This document shows positions 9,031 through 19,130 of a DNA stretch of 64,000 bases, piece after piece. The notes beneath the pieces are model-generated. The model saw only the letters and a program-made list of their open reading frames with translations, was not told the DNA's origin and searched no databases. The stretch is from Ganoderma boninense (taxonomy: Eukaryota; Basidiomycota; Agaricomycetes; Polyporales; Polyporaceae). The DNA lies in assembly GCA_002900995.3 (NCBI GenBank), contig CM035314.1, positions 1,969,372 to 2,033,371 of the forward strand, in the 5' to 3' direction. The number at the start of each line of letters is the position of its first letter. Positions within the stretch are counted from its first letter, which is position 1. A program made the position numbers and the translations under genes.

Positions 9031-11950
9031 TTCGCCCTCCGGGACTTGCGAGCAAGTCCCCAGCCATTGGGCCTGCATTGGCGTACGGGAGCTCCTTCGT
9101 GAGCGATTTTTCTGATCCAACCATTTTCGTTAGATACCCGCCCTCCGACATCTCGAGCTCTGAGTCCTCCGAGGATCCTATGTTCGACTCCGACTCGTCA
9201 GGCTGGCCGGCGGGCTTCAAGCTGTCTTCAATTCGATGCCCCGACGGCCCAGCCCCTGACACCTCGTCGCTGTCTTCTTCCCAGATGTGTGCATTAAGGT
9301 CAGACAAATGCACTTTTGTGTGCCTATGGAGGTCAGGGAGGTCAACTCGGACTGCTGCCACATTCACTGCACTGTCCAGTGCTTGTCGAGCGCGCTCAGC
9401 TAATATTTCCAGGTTCTCGAACCGGATGGAGCTGGCGCTGACGCCAACGTTCAGAGCTCTCGGGGTCTGGCTCACAGAGCAGTTGCGGCGCAGATGACCC
9501 TTTTCGCCGCAACCAAAGCAACGTCCTTCTGCATACAGCCTATCCCGCTGTTCCTTGGACAACTTCTCGAACTGACTGAGGCCTGGTCCATCGTAATGGT
9601 GCTGTTCAGGATAGTGCTCTGGCAAGTCAGGCAGTTCACTAGCTGGCTCATAGTATGGCTCGTCTTCACGTTCTGAGGGGTGCGCTTCAAACCTCTGCCA
9701 AGTTCGTTCGACGCCGGGGACCCGTGCGGGCCTTCCCTTGAACTCATCGCGCCGAGCCTCGATATAGGCTTCCTCACGACGTGCAGCATACTTGACCATT
9801 TTGTTGAGCGGCGTGCGCTCCGGATGTAGCCCCTTCTCAATCAGATATACACGAATATATCCGTGTACACCGCGCCAGAAGATCTGCGCAAGCTGGAAAT
9901 CCGAAACGTCCGGGAACCTGGCAGCGAGATGCTGGATCTCGCGCACAAAGTCCCGCACTTTGGAACTGCCTTGCACGGATCGCTCGAGCCTCAGCCGAAG
10001 ATCCGCTTTGTAGTCCGTGGGGAAACAGTAATCAAACAGTGCTTCGTAAAGGCTGGACATGTCCCACTCCGACTGACAGGTAGCGACATGTTTCATGAAG
10101 AATCTGCTTGGAGTTTCCGTAAGAAACTGCACCACCAGCTTCAGCGCGAGCTTATCAGATAGTCCATATATTTCGCGCCATGTATCCACTTCGTACGTCC
10201 ATTGATCGAACAGGTCTAGATCGGGTGTACCATCCCACGAGAAGGGCGGCTTGATCTTGACCCCAGCGAGGGCCTTCCGGATGCGCTTGGCCTCGCGCTT
10301 CCGCTTCTCGCGGTGGCGTTTCTCGCGCGGGGTCTTGCCCCGGTGCCCATGGTCTGAGCACGAAGACGAGCCCGAACTCGAGTACCTGCGGTCACTTGAG
10401 CTGTCCGTAGGGCTGCTGTCTGCGTCCGAACTGCTAGACGAAGACGAAGGCGGGCCTCGAGGAGGCTTGCGCCCTCCAGCCGCTGTGGACGCTCGGAACC
10501 ATCCCCCATCAGGAACCAATGAAGGTTCGCGCTTGAAGTGCGCGGGTCCCTGTGGAGTCTTACTCTTGCTTTTTCTCAATCGCGGAGCTGAGTTAGACTT
10601 GTCGCGCTTCGCGCGCGCTCCGGAGACGTACTGGCGGAGGAATTCACGCTGGTCCTTAGTCCGCGGGACTGCTTTTCCCTTCTTCCTCGGGGCATGCCTG
10701 TTATCCCGGCCCGCCGGAGCATGGAGTCCTTCCTCGTCTGAACCTGTATTGGAAGTGGCGGGGGTCTGGGCCTCAGATTGATCATCTGAATCTACCTGAA
10801 CGAGTACGGCCATGACAGAGAGCTCGTGATGCCACTTCTCGCGCTTGTCCAAGACTGTTGCAATGGAAGCTTGAACAGCATACTCGATATCACGCTCTTC
10901 ATCGCTCGAATCAATTTCACTCCAGAAATCATCACTAAAAGACGATTCGATTCTAATCTCTGGTAGTACAGGACAAGTACTACTAGGACTAAGCAACCAG
11001 TCCCTCGGTATGGGACCATACGGGTCCTCATCCTCTGACAAGTCAAACCACGACAGGGAACTTGTCGTCACGACGCTGAGAACACTCGGCGAGGATGGCT
11101 GCGTGCCCATACCCATGACCGCGAGCTTCCATTCCTCTGGGGACGGAACTCCTGGTTCTTCTGGGCGAGAGCTGGCGGCGCGAGCCGCCGTCTCAGCCTC
11201 AGATCGCGAGGATCCTTCAATGGGAGCTCCGGCGCTGTGCGCGGCCGGCTCACCATTGACCTGCGAATATTTCATGACGGGAGCTCCGTGGCCAAAAGCG
11301 CACGGCTCACCGCCTGCATGCATCCTAGTGGGAGCTCCGGTGCAACACGCGGCCGGCTCACCACCGAAAGAAGGAATCTTGACGGGAGCTCCGGCGTTAT
11401 GCACGGCCGGCTCACCATCTGCATGCATCGTCATGGTGGGAGCTCCGGTGCTGAACGCGGCCGGCTCACCACCACCATGTAGGGAAGTCTCAACAACGGG
11501 AGCTCCGGCGCTGGGCGCGGCCGGCTCACCGTCGGACGTCAGCGTCTCCGCATCCATCTGCTTCTCCTCGCGCGAAACTGTCGCGCGCATCCCATCATGA
11601 CCGCGATACACCAAATCATCCTGCGCGGGCGTTCTCGCGCCCGCGCGGGCCAACTTGGTGCCTGCGCGCGTCATCCTGCTGTCCCCGCCCGAGTCTGAGA
11701 GCTGGTCAAGGTCAGGGATACCCGACCCACGACCCGGCTCGTACTTCATCGCGGTAAATCGCGGAATGCGGGAGGGACGGAGGGACATGCCGGACTCGGC
11801 GATTGGGATACTGGGTTGATGGGAAGACGTACCGGATGCCTCGAGCGCGCTCAGCTCCGAGGTTGACTTGTGCGCGTCCTCAACGGGGGCGGCCACCTGC
11901 TGCGAGGTCCGCGCGCCCGTGCGCTTCTTGCTAGCAAAGAAAGAAGACAT
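9026..11950 (-). CDS. Retrotransposon Gag polyprotein, 974 aa
   Basis: One uninterrupted frame. Residues 1-110 are polar. Residues of about 130-245 hold a GEPAA...GAP repeat array, followed by acidic and Ser-rich segments and a basic KRHREKRKREAKR run. A retrotransposon gag capsid-like domain begins at FSWDGTPDLDLFDQW and continues through FDYCFPTDYKADL and FWRGVHGYIRVYL. A CCHC zinc knuckle (CFGCGEKGHLRRNC) follows, with a disordered acidic C-terminus. The capsid-plus-knuckle layout is that of Ty3/gypsy-type Gag, which packages the element RNA. The protein runs to the 3' LTR, and its last Met codon and stop use LTR bases. No pol frame follows and no frameshift site leads to one. The intact frame in an element without pol suggests selection on Gag, or very recent insertion. 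Confidence 0.9.
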   Translation of the reverse strand: MSSFFASKKRTGARTSQQVAAPVEDAHKSTSELSALEASGTSSHQPSIPIAESGMSLRPSRIPRFTAMKYEPGRGSGIPDLDQLSDSGGDSRMTRAGTKLARAGARTPAQDDLVYRGHDGMRATVSREEKQMDAETLTSDGEPAAPSAGAPVVETSLHGGGEPAAFSTGAPTMTMHADGEPAVHNAGAPVKIPSFGGEPAACCTGAPTRMHAGGEPCAFGHGAPVMKYSQVNGEPAAHSAGAPIEGSSRSEAETAARAASSRPEEPGVPSPEEWKLAVMGMGTQPSSPSVLSVVTTSSLSWFDLSEDEDPYGPIPRDWLLSPSSTCPVLPEIRIESSFSDDFWSEIDSSDEERDIEYAVQASIATVLDKREKWHHELSVMAVLVQVDSDDQSEAQTPATSNTGSDEEGLHAPAGRDNRHAPRKKGKAVPRTKDQREFLRQYVSGARAKRDKSNSAPRLRKSKSKTPQGPAHFKREPSLVPDGGWFRASTAAGGRKPPRGPPSSSSSSSDADSSPTDSSSDRRYSSSGSSSCSDHGHRGKTPREKRHREKRKREAKRIRKALAGVKIKPPFSWDGTPDLDLFDQWTYEVDTWREIYGLSDKLALKLVVQFLTETPSRFFMKHVATCQSEWDMSSLYEALFDYCFPTDYKADLRLRLERSVQGSSKVRDFVREIQHLAARFPDVSDFQLAQIFWRGVHGYIRVYLIEKGLHPERTPLNKMVKYAARREEAYIEARRDEFKGRPARVPGVERTWQRFEAHPSEREDEPYYEPASELPDLPEHYPEQHHYDGPGLSQFEKLSKEQRDRLYAEGRCFGCGEKGHLRRNCSVSQTPRALNVGVSASSIRFENLEILAERARQALDSAVNVAAVRVDLPDLHRHTKVHLSDLNAHIWEEDSDEVSGAGPSGHRIEDSLKPAGQPDESESNIGSSEDSELEMSEGGYLTKMVGSEKSLTKELPYANAGPMAGDLLASPGGRM
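11222..11530 (-). repeat. Tandem coding minisatellite in gag (GEPAA...GAP units)
   Basis: Six copies of a roughly 33-base core (plus strand GGGAGCTCCG...GGCTCACC) recur every 50 to 63 bases. In the protein they encode repeated GEPAA-x(4)-GAP blocks with variable linkers. Unit cores are well conserved while the spacers differ in length and sequence, which points to expansion by unequal exchange or replication slippage followed by divergence. The function of the array in Gag is unknown; a flexible linker is the plain reading. Confidence 0.85.
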
Positions 11951-12038
11951 GTCTAAACCGGTATGAAAACGTTAGCGTACGGTTGATCAGGCCGACGCGT
12001 CAGGAAAACGATACGAAGAAAAGGGAACACTCAAAAAA

Positions 12039-12454
12039 TGTGATAAACCGGTCCTTCTGTGCTTGGGCGTTGAGCGCAAGTGTTGGAAGGGGCTGGAAAC
12101 ACGAGGGTTGGAGCCTTGCGACACACGAGGGAGTTGAGTGGGTAGTGTCGTCGTATCGCGAAAGCTGGGGATCTTCCCCGTACGAGTACAAGCATAAGTA
12201 CCTAGGGAGAACAATAAAGAATAGAGATTGGAAATGGGATGGGGTGAGAGACGTCCGAGCGAGAGTGAGGGAGACGGAAACCAAGAGGAAAGAGAACAAT
12301 AAGAAAACCGGGCACCTAGAGAGACACCGGGAGGTGAGACATGGAGGTCGAGACCAAGGGGGAGCACGCGGGAGACGGGCGACCGATCATCCGATTAGGA
12401 AGACGAGACGCTGGAGGAGGAACGAGACGCCAAGTCAGGCGCCGATACCTTACA
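12039..12454 (-). repeat. LTR (5' LTR in element orientation)
   Basis: This is the second copy of the 416-bp repeat and carries the element promoter for the minus-strand gag. It is identical by eye to 8615-9030. About 88 bases of untranslated leader separate it from the gag ATG at 11950. Confidence 0.92.
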
Positions 12455-12459
12455 GCTTC
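12455..12459. repeat. Target-site duplication, right copy (GCTTC)
   Basis: GCTTC directly follows the right LTR and matches 8610-8614, confirming the element boundaries. Confidence 0.9.
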
Positions 12460-13849
12460 TCCGGGTTCCGAAATTCTTCCTCCTACGAAGTTGCATGATT
12501 TGCTTGCTGATAGTGCCCCTCTCAGGTCTGATTCACATATTTAATCTACAAATTTGTATCGTGGTCGCAATCGGGTGGCAGCGCATGCTAGTTTTCAGGT
12601 GAGTGACCTAACTTATACGGCGCATGCGAGCCACAGTAGCGCGTCGTGTTTTGTTCACAGGCCAACGACCCGCCGAAAGATCGACACCTTGAAGGACCCA
12701 CAGGGGTCACGCAGACTTCCATGGAGCACTTCATCGCTGCTTGCCTAGTTGAAGATAAGAACCAGGGATTGGGGAGAGCCTTCTCGCGCCGTTCTATACT
12801 GGGCTGGTGTGGTGTAGGACTCGTCAGGCAGTCTAGCATGAACGTCATATGTGTCCGTGGACTGGGTGCGCGCTGCAGGACGCCGTCGCAGTAGCCGCCC
12901 AGACAGAGCTTATGCAGGGGGTTGCGAGCGTGGATTTCTAGCGAAGGTCCGTCACCGCCATTTTCTACTGCATTCTATATTGATGGAATGAATATTCCCC
13001 CAAGTGGTTGACTAGCACACATTAACAGGCCACTTGCCAAACGTGAGCATTATTCTGACATTCATTCCGCGGTTCATCAGTGGACATCTTGCCCTCGCCC
13101 TATGCCCTGAGGTCCGCGATTTGTCGCCGACGGTCGCGCCACACATGGAGAACTCCACGCGATTGAGGTCCTTGCCGCCTTTCACTGAACATCCTAACGT
13201 GCCGTGCTCCCTTGACCTTGATTGATAAACACGGGAACCCTACCGGAAACGATCCCGCCAAAACCCACAATCGCGACCAGGTACACCATTGTGGCGGTGA
13301 TGTATCCGCATACGGTGTCATACCTTCTTGACTGAAGGACTGATCCCGCGCTGAGTTCGCGGCACAGTACGTGCCTCCTGCGCCGTCTGGTTCGGAGAAA
13401 TACGGCATCCCGTCTGCACTGGCAGGCAAGATGCGGACTCTGCCTCGTCGGTCGGTGATCCTGTGGCGTCAGGATCTGAACGTTGAACACCCACCGGGAT
13501 GGACTCGCAGGTCCGCGGTGGGCGTGTGCAACCGACGGCTTCATTGCGCCGAGGAAACGGCGAACAAGTGTTGAATGCGGTGCAACTAGCTCTAGGCGAC
13601 GCGCGTGCGGCGTGTGCGTATTTGCTGCGCCCCGAGGCACCGCTCTCCTCATCCCGCCTCGAACGCCGCTCAACAGGTCCAAGACAGTGACGAACCACAA
13701 TCAACGGTGTTGGGCGCAGAGAGTTCCCTGCAACGGTGGAAAGCTTCAGTGTGCGCCCTCAGGCCCTATGCGCCACGCCACCTCGATTCCTTCCACTAGC
13801 TATACCTTGCACGCCATGGCACCAAAAATCACGAAGGGGCTGTGGGTGT
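12460..13849. other. Stretch with no recognised gene right of the retroelement
   Basis: This segment continues the locus split by the retroelement. On the minus strand around 13195-13330 there is one hydrophobic stretch (YITATMVYLVAIVGFGGIVSG) that could be a relic of a membrane-protein exon, but no splice-connected neighbours were found. Other frames overlap without motifs. Confidence 0.35.
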
Positions 13850-13879
13850 CAGCGCATCGCCCGTGACCGTCGCTTGTGG

Positions 13880-14100
13880 CGTTCGCTAGGCTTTCGTTCG
13901 CGGTGCATACCGTTGGCGTTTTGGTTGCGTTTGGAGCTTCGAACACCGTCGCGTACTTGCTGCAATGTACATCTGTTCGACACTGGCCTTGTCACCCTTC
14001 GAACCTCTTTCATGCCCCTCTACGCGGCACGGCTGGACGACAGTAGCGTTTCTGACAGAGGTATGTGCCTTTGGGGCACTCAACATGATGTATCAGGGTA
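13880..14100 (+). pseudogene. Decayed membrane-protein relic, copy A
   Basis: The DNA aligns with the better preserved relic at 18888-19130, but no single frame carries the hydrophobic segments here. Small shifts and stops scatter them over frames. It lies about 1.1 kb upstream of DWLS-2, as its partner does upstream of DWLS-3. The identity of the ancestral membrane protein is not clear. Confidence 0.4.
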
Positions 14101-15052
14101 AACTAACCGCTTGGTAGGATTTCATATGCAAGGGCGGCTCAGGATCCGCCATTTACTAGTAGTGTACGGCACTTTTTTATTCAGCAGGAAAATATAGCAG
14201 CGTCCTGTCGGACGCTGACACCTCAACAGAGCCCGAGCCGAGCCCTTCAGTTCCGACCATTGGAGACGCCCGCAGAGGACGGAACAAAGTTCGGAACGCG
14301 TGATGGTATGTACAGCTACCACAGTTCGATGGTCCCAAGGCCCAAGGGCGAATTCTACTCCACAGGAAGCCACTACATCACTGTGGCTCGGCGCCGGTAC
14401 CCGTGCTGAATCGGACCCGAACTTCCTGACGTATGCGGCGACCCAGGATTGCTCTAGCATGGCGTATGGCATGCGGATTTCCCTTGTCTCTGCTAAATGT
14501 AAATGGACGAATAGTATTCCTACATGACTGGAGAAATTAGTATGGTATTACAGGCGGTGCTCGAGGGAGATGCGCCTCCGAGGTCTCATCTCACATGCCG
14601 TCCCCGAGGCGGCGGGTGTCTCGATGGCTACCAGCCAGACCCTGTGGTAGGAGCAGGATGCACAGGCCCACACAAGCCCCTATCATCGATGGTTCCATGT
14701 CCAAAATCCTTCCAGGTGACGATATCCGGGGTGGAGACCCCGCAACCACCCCGTAACCTACAACCCTCGCAATTACCAGGCGGTGGGATCCCGTGCGGCA
14801 AGGAATGTTCGGCTGGGTATGTATTGTACTCCCGCGTACCCACAATCAGTTCACTCACGAGCATCCATTACTGCAGAGTGACTCGCCCCGCCTCTACAGG
14901 GTGGCAGCCCGATATCGCGGGGTGCCGCCCTGACACGGGGACCGAGAGCGCGTCTCGCGCAGCTGTGCTAAGTGCATCTCCACCATAGCACGTCCCAGCC
15001 TAAGGCGACTCCGATGGAGCCAACGGAGTCTCCGTCCCACACCTCGAACGCG

Positions 15053-15060
15053 TACAAAAG
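15053..15060 (+). promoter_or_regulatory. TATA-like box of DWLS-2
   Basis: TACAAAAG lies 107 bp upstream of the DWLS-2 ATG, at the spacing seen for the other family members. It is weaker than the TATATAAG and TATAAAA forms of copies 1 and 3. Confidence 0.45.
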
Positions 15061-15159
15061 GCACGTCAACACACCAGCCTCCACCATCCCAACTTCTCAC
15101 TTCCACAGACATCCTTCACTCTTACGACGAGCCTCTCCACAACAGAATACTTCAACAAC

Positions 15160-15396
15160 ATGTCCCGCATCTCCGCCGTCCTCATCGTCTCTCTCGTTGC
15201 GGCCATCCTCTCTCCGTTGACGGTGGCTACCCCCATCGCGCCCTCCGTGACTTCCTTCGTTATGAGGGACGACGCGCCTGATGCCAGTGTGTACATTTAC
15301 AGAGCATGGCACGTCCTCCAGCTAACAGAGTCCCTTACAGCAGCGTCGGCTGCGTCTGCAGATTTCACCCGTGCGAGCACTGACTGGCTCAGCTAA
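15160..15396 (+). CDS. Small secreted protein, DWLS family, copy 2
   Basis: Exons 15160-15286 and 15341-15396 with a 54-base intron (GTGTGT donor, GCTAAC branch-like sequence, TTACAG acceptor) encode 60 residues. Residues 1-23 are a signal peptide (VLIVSLVAAILSPLTVA before TPIAP). The mature part is about 37 residues, cysteine-free, and ends STDWLS-stop. The intron is phase 1, 3n long and without stop, so retention would add 18 residues. The sequence is closest to copy 3 and shares only the C-terminal DWLS and general layout with copies 1, 4 and 5. The F-box gene that follows is convergent. The function is unknown. Confidence 0.7.
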   Translation: MSRISAVLIVSLVAAILSPLTVATPIAPSVTSFVMRDDAPDASVYIYRAWHVLQLTESLTAASAASADFTRASTDWLS

Positions 15397-15852
15397 ACTA
15401 GTACGTCCGCCTCAGATATAATTTTTATTCAGACCTCCTCATACATTTACTCGGACAGATAATCACTATGGTCATTTCGAATGGCTCTCTCGCCCAGGCC
15501 TACCATATCATAGATCTAGACATATTTGTATTGTCCTGGCTTCGCTCTAGCCTACGAATACTGTCCGAGTCCTGGCAAGCCGCTCTTGTCTCCACGTACA
15601 TCACAACCATATAAACAGGACAGTCTTGGGTTCTCCTAGAAGATATCATACGTACTGCCATCTCGTAGTGTATCTATACGTATCGTACTGCTCGTATCAT
15701 GGTCTCAATTTGAACAATAGTCCCCGCGGTTTCTAGCCTGAGAGAGAACTTGGTCCGTGAGCGCGGCTCCTAGTCGAAGATAAGTCCACTACTCGTGTGC
15801 ACAGATGGGTCCCACCAGTGGTGACCGCCGTCGCGCGCAGTAATCAGCACCC

Positions 15853-17383
15853 TCACTCTGGCACCCGCCAGTGCGGCATCGAATGCGTTGCGCAATACGA
15901 CAGCAAGGAAGCAGCTCGCCAACGCTGTCCCTTCGGAGAGCCTTCGATCCGCAGACGGCCCTGTCCCGCCAACGGATGGCCCAGGAAGTCTCTCTCCGCC
16001 CTTTGGTTGAGCAGGGCCAAGTCGTCCTCCAGCGACTCTCTCTCTTGGGCCGAGAAGCCCAGGACTCGGAGGTGCCTCCGCGCGACGCCCAAGTCCAGGA
16101 CGATCGACATGTGCGCCCGCTTGGGCATCTTCAGGACCGGCTTCAACGCCTCCGCGAACTCGCGGAACCTGTTCCGCGGCGCGTCCCAGTCTCCACAGAG
16201 GTGGCAGCCAACCAGGACGACTCGCGCCTCTTGCACCGTGTCTGGAAGTGCGGCAAAGATGTTCGCGAGGTGCGGCTCGACGAAGCGGACCCGGAGGTGG
16301 AAGGTGTGCAGCACGCGTATTGCGCCGAGACGAGCGGGCAGGTGCGCCTGGGCCAACTCGTGCTGCATTTCTAGGTGATGAAAGATGCCAGCGGCGATGC
16401 ATGTAGTGGCTCCGTCAGTACGTGTGTATACTGCACAGTGCATGGCTTGAGGTGCGACGACACTCACCAGCTGCGCTTCCGAAAGCGGGGAGGGGGCCGA
16501 GAATAAGTGTGGACAAAATGTCACACGCGGGGAGCGAGGCCAAGTTGAACGCGGTTGTGTCGAACGAGTTGACCTCGTCAGGCACCCATCGCGCGGACCA
16601 GCTGGTGGGTGCGGCCTCGTACCAGAACGTCTGCAGGGAAGATCGCATTGTTACACGTTCGAATCTCAGAATATTGAGGATGGGGAGCGGGACATTGAAG
16701 ACGTGGAGATGCTGCACTGGGGCCCGCATCCGAGCCAGGTTGTACACATTGTTGGCATGGATCCAGTTCTCCGTAAAGTTGTTGCTCGAATACACGCTGG
16801 CAGTGAGAAACAGCGTCTTGACCGAAGAGAACATGCTGAGGATGGAGAAAAGTATGCGGCACTTGGCCGTCGTCACGTCGAATTCCAAGAGCTGGAGCTC
16901 CTCGAGTGTAAATCGCTCATTGTTTGGACCTTGTAGACGCATCGCGGCGGCGTCGCGTTGTTTGGTGTTCCATCCACCTTTACGCGAGACCACGACATTT
17001 CGGAGAGAGAGGCGGCGTAGATGGGGAAGACCACGAAGTAGAGTGCGGAGCGATCGGAGGGAGAAGCTGTCTCGTTTGTCGACGATTGTGAGCTGGACAA
17101 TGTAGACGCTCACATCCAAGTTCGTAGCAATGGTGTAAAATGCGACCTCAAACTTGAAGGGGCTGCACTTTGTGATGGTGCAATGATGGAACAAGTGGAA
17201 GCGACAGGAGGGCAACCAGGCGCGGCAGACGATGGCACAAGACAGGAGAGATCGGGTGTCGTGATGTAAGAAGTCGATGATCATGTCGGTAAGCTCGGGG
17301 GGCAAGCTCGGGGGGTTTGAACATGAAGGATAGTGTATAAGAGGACGACGTGTTGTGAATATGGAGAGTAGGAAAGGAAGCAT
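15853..17383 (-). CDS. F-box protein, paralogue A
   Basis: Exon 1 is 17383-16468 (ATG at 17383, GTGAGT donor) and exon 2 is 16370-15853 (CTAG acceptor), joined in phase 1 to give about 477 residues with no frame break. An F-box-like helix motif lies near residues 27-60 (LPPELTDMIIDFL...CAIVCRAWLPSCRFHLF). Leucine-rich repeats of irregular type follow (LRTLLRGLPHLRRLSL, LEELQLLEFD). Such proteins are expected to bind Skp1 and select SCF ubiquitin-ligase substrates; the substrate is unknown. The phase-1 intron after LGPLP(A/I)F is conserved in paralogues B and C. The gene is convergent with DWLS-2. Confidence 0.8.
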
Positions 17384-18887
17384 TGGGAATGAGCGAGCTG
17401 CGACGGGTGGAAGTGCTTACCGGAGGAACTTCAGTTGCAGAGTCCTTATAACAGCAGGGCACGCCGCGTCAACCGCGACCCCTTCTGAAACCTAGAAATA
17501 AGTTTGAACTTTCGTGGACGCGGGCTGTTGTCGGAGACAGCGAGTGGGAAACGCATCTTACTTCTGCGGAAAGGAGTTCAAGGAGAACTACAAGTATGGT
17601 GAATGGGCAGTCGCAGTTTGAGTGCAATGGGAGCAGTAATTCGAAGCAAGAAGCACGTCCAGACAATAGGCATGGCGATGCACAAGTACAATAGAGCTAG
17701 CCAGAAATGAACAAGGACCTGTCCAGGATGCGATGCCCGGCGGCCCATGGATTCCGAAACAAAGGATTCTGGATCAGTCCGATGGCGAGCGCCAGAAATT
17801 AGATGAGCTTGGAAGGGTGCTGCAAGAAAGAATGGACCAAGGACGCAGAGGGAAAATGCCAAAAAAAAGCAACAGTGACTCAGAGAGCGGCCCAAAGCCT
17901 GTGCCGAACAAAGTGAGAAAGTGACCGAAGTTGCTCTAAGTACAGAGAGGGATCAGACGGTTAGGTTCGGGTCAACCCGCCTTCTCCGAACGAAGTTTCG
18001 TGCTCCGCATGAGCCTTGCTGCAGAGCGAGTGCCGGAACAAGGCTACGAGAGCGGAGAGACCGATTGGGGCATTTGAGGCGGAGTACGGAGTTATGAGAT
18101 TCGCGACCTTCAATGTAAGTACTTGGCTATTTGAACAGGAGGCGAGCCTCGTTGTAAACAGTTGTCAACCTAGAACTGCGGTCCAGTACGGAGCCTTTTT
18201 GATTTCCGGGACACTCCGGCTAAGAGCGCTTACAGTCTCACCCTTGTTTCCGAACCGCGACTGCCACCAAACTTCAATCGGACAGTCTCGACGGGCTTTA
18301 AGCCTGAATGTACCGACAAACGCTCGCGTAGCAGCCATCGACGCGTCTCGCCAACCGCCTACGATGTTGCCAGTCATGTCGGTAATTCTCATCACGGTCA
18401 GGCTTGCGGATGGCGTCGTACACTTCAACTCGTGCAATTCACTTTGCAGCATTGCGTATGAGCTACATATCATATGCACCCCCAATAGTATGCATTTCAG
18501 AAGAACATGGCCTCTATTTTGCTGGGAACTTGCAGGTGAGGGCTCTGCCTTGTGTCTACGGATCCTCTCGGACGTCTGAATGCCCGTCGGGCTCGCAGGT
18601 CCCCGAACAGCACCTCCGAGTCGATCGCGACGCGATACCTACACCGAGGCCGATGAGGAAACGGCGTGAATAGCGACACGTTCCAAATTCGCGCTCTCGC
18701 GCTTGTCATACGATATCTCCCTGACACTGGTTGAACAACAGCAAAACGTTTACGCCACGAGATGAAAGCTAACAGCTACGGCTTCGCTCTACCGGCATTA
18801 GGAGACTAAAACTTTCCTTGCATTCGCCACAGGACACCGCATCGGATCGTCCAGGACAAGGCCTACTGCGACAGTGCGAACAGGGCA
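17384..18887. other. Stretch with no recognised gene
   Basis: It begins with the likely promoter of F-box paralogue A. The frames 17578-17895 minus and 18016-18579 plus show some hydrophobic runs but no recognisable family and no supported splice structure. The right part leads into duplicated DNA. Confidence 0.35.
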
Positions 18888-19130
18888 GTGTGCGTCGGCG
18901 CGTCGCTTATGTGGCGTGGTCGCCGACCTTACGGCGCTCGCTGGGCTGTCGCCGTCAATCTCTCTGGCATTCTAGGTGTGTTCGGAGCTGCAATCTATGT
19001 CGTCGCGGGTTTACATTGGTGTTCATCTATTCCAACACAGGTGATGACGTTCCTCTGCCACTGCTTCCCTGCCCCTCTCTGTTACATCATGTCGGGACTG
19101 AATCTCGTACGTCTGGACTCGCAGTGTTGA
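18888..19130 (+). pseudogene. Membrane-protein relic, copy B
   Basis: This 80-residue open frame has at least one convincing membrane helix (WAVAVNLSGILGVFGAAIYVV) preceded by a basic RGRRPYGAR stretch and followed by further hydrophobic sequence. No start codon context, partner exons or full-length protein is seen. The DNA aligns with the more decayed 13880-14100. It is placed upstream of a DWLS gene in both copies. It is probably the remnant of a multi-helix membrane protein. Confidence 0.45.

Larger units (their letters stand above)
8615..12454 (-). mobile_element. Gag-only LTR retrotransposon, 3840 bp
   Basis: Two 416-bp direct repeats (8615-9030 and 12039-12454) beginning TG and ending CA flank a 3008-bp interior and are bordered by a 5-bp GCTTC target duplication. 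The LTRs look identical throughout, so the insertion is recent. The only long frame is a minus-strand Gag (11950 to 9026) that fills nearly the whole interior. There is no protease, reverse transcriptase, RNase H or integrase, so the element must be mobilised in trans, if at all. Its orientation is minus. A purine-rich GGAGGGCGAA tract lies just before the 3' LTR (9031 side). No convincing tRNA-complementary TGG primer site follows the 5' LTR, which begins TTTTTTGAGTGTT on the element's sense strand. Confidence 0.92.
13850..15396 (+). repeat. Direct segmental duplication, copy A
   Basis: This segment aligns in the same order with 18890-20413. Shared blocks include ACCTCAA.AGAGCCCGA.CCGA, GGACGCCCGC.GAGG.CGGAACA, CAGTTCGATGGTTCC-like sequence, GACCCTGT.GTA.GAGCA, CCCCTAT.ATCG and the whole DWLS signal-peptide exon. 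Divergence is substantial, with indels, so the duplication is not recent. Together with the convergent F-box genes that follow each copy, the duplicated module is about 3.3 to 3.5 kb long. Confidence 0.75.

Noticed and set aside
8577..9497. 306-codon plus-strand open frame across the LTR and the end of gag
   Set aside because: It is the antisense shadow of gag and the LTR, with Arg/Ser-rich low-information sequence and no motifs.
11222..11530. CRISPR-like array
   Set aside because: The repeats are in a coding frame, their spacers are homologous rather than unique, and the genome is eukaryotic.
11010..11600. 196-codon plus-strand frame full of AAGSP-type repeats
   Set aside because: It is the reverse-strand reading of the GEPAA/GAP array in Gag.
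9031..12038. Hidden pol domain inside the retroelement
   Set aside because: The interior is almost entirely the gag frame; no reverse transcriptase (YxDD), protease (DSG/DTG) or integrase motif is found in any frame.
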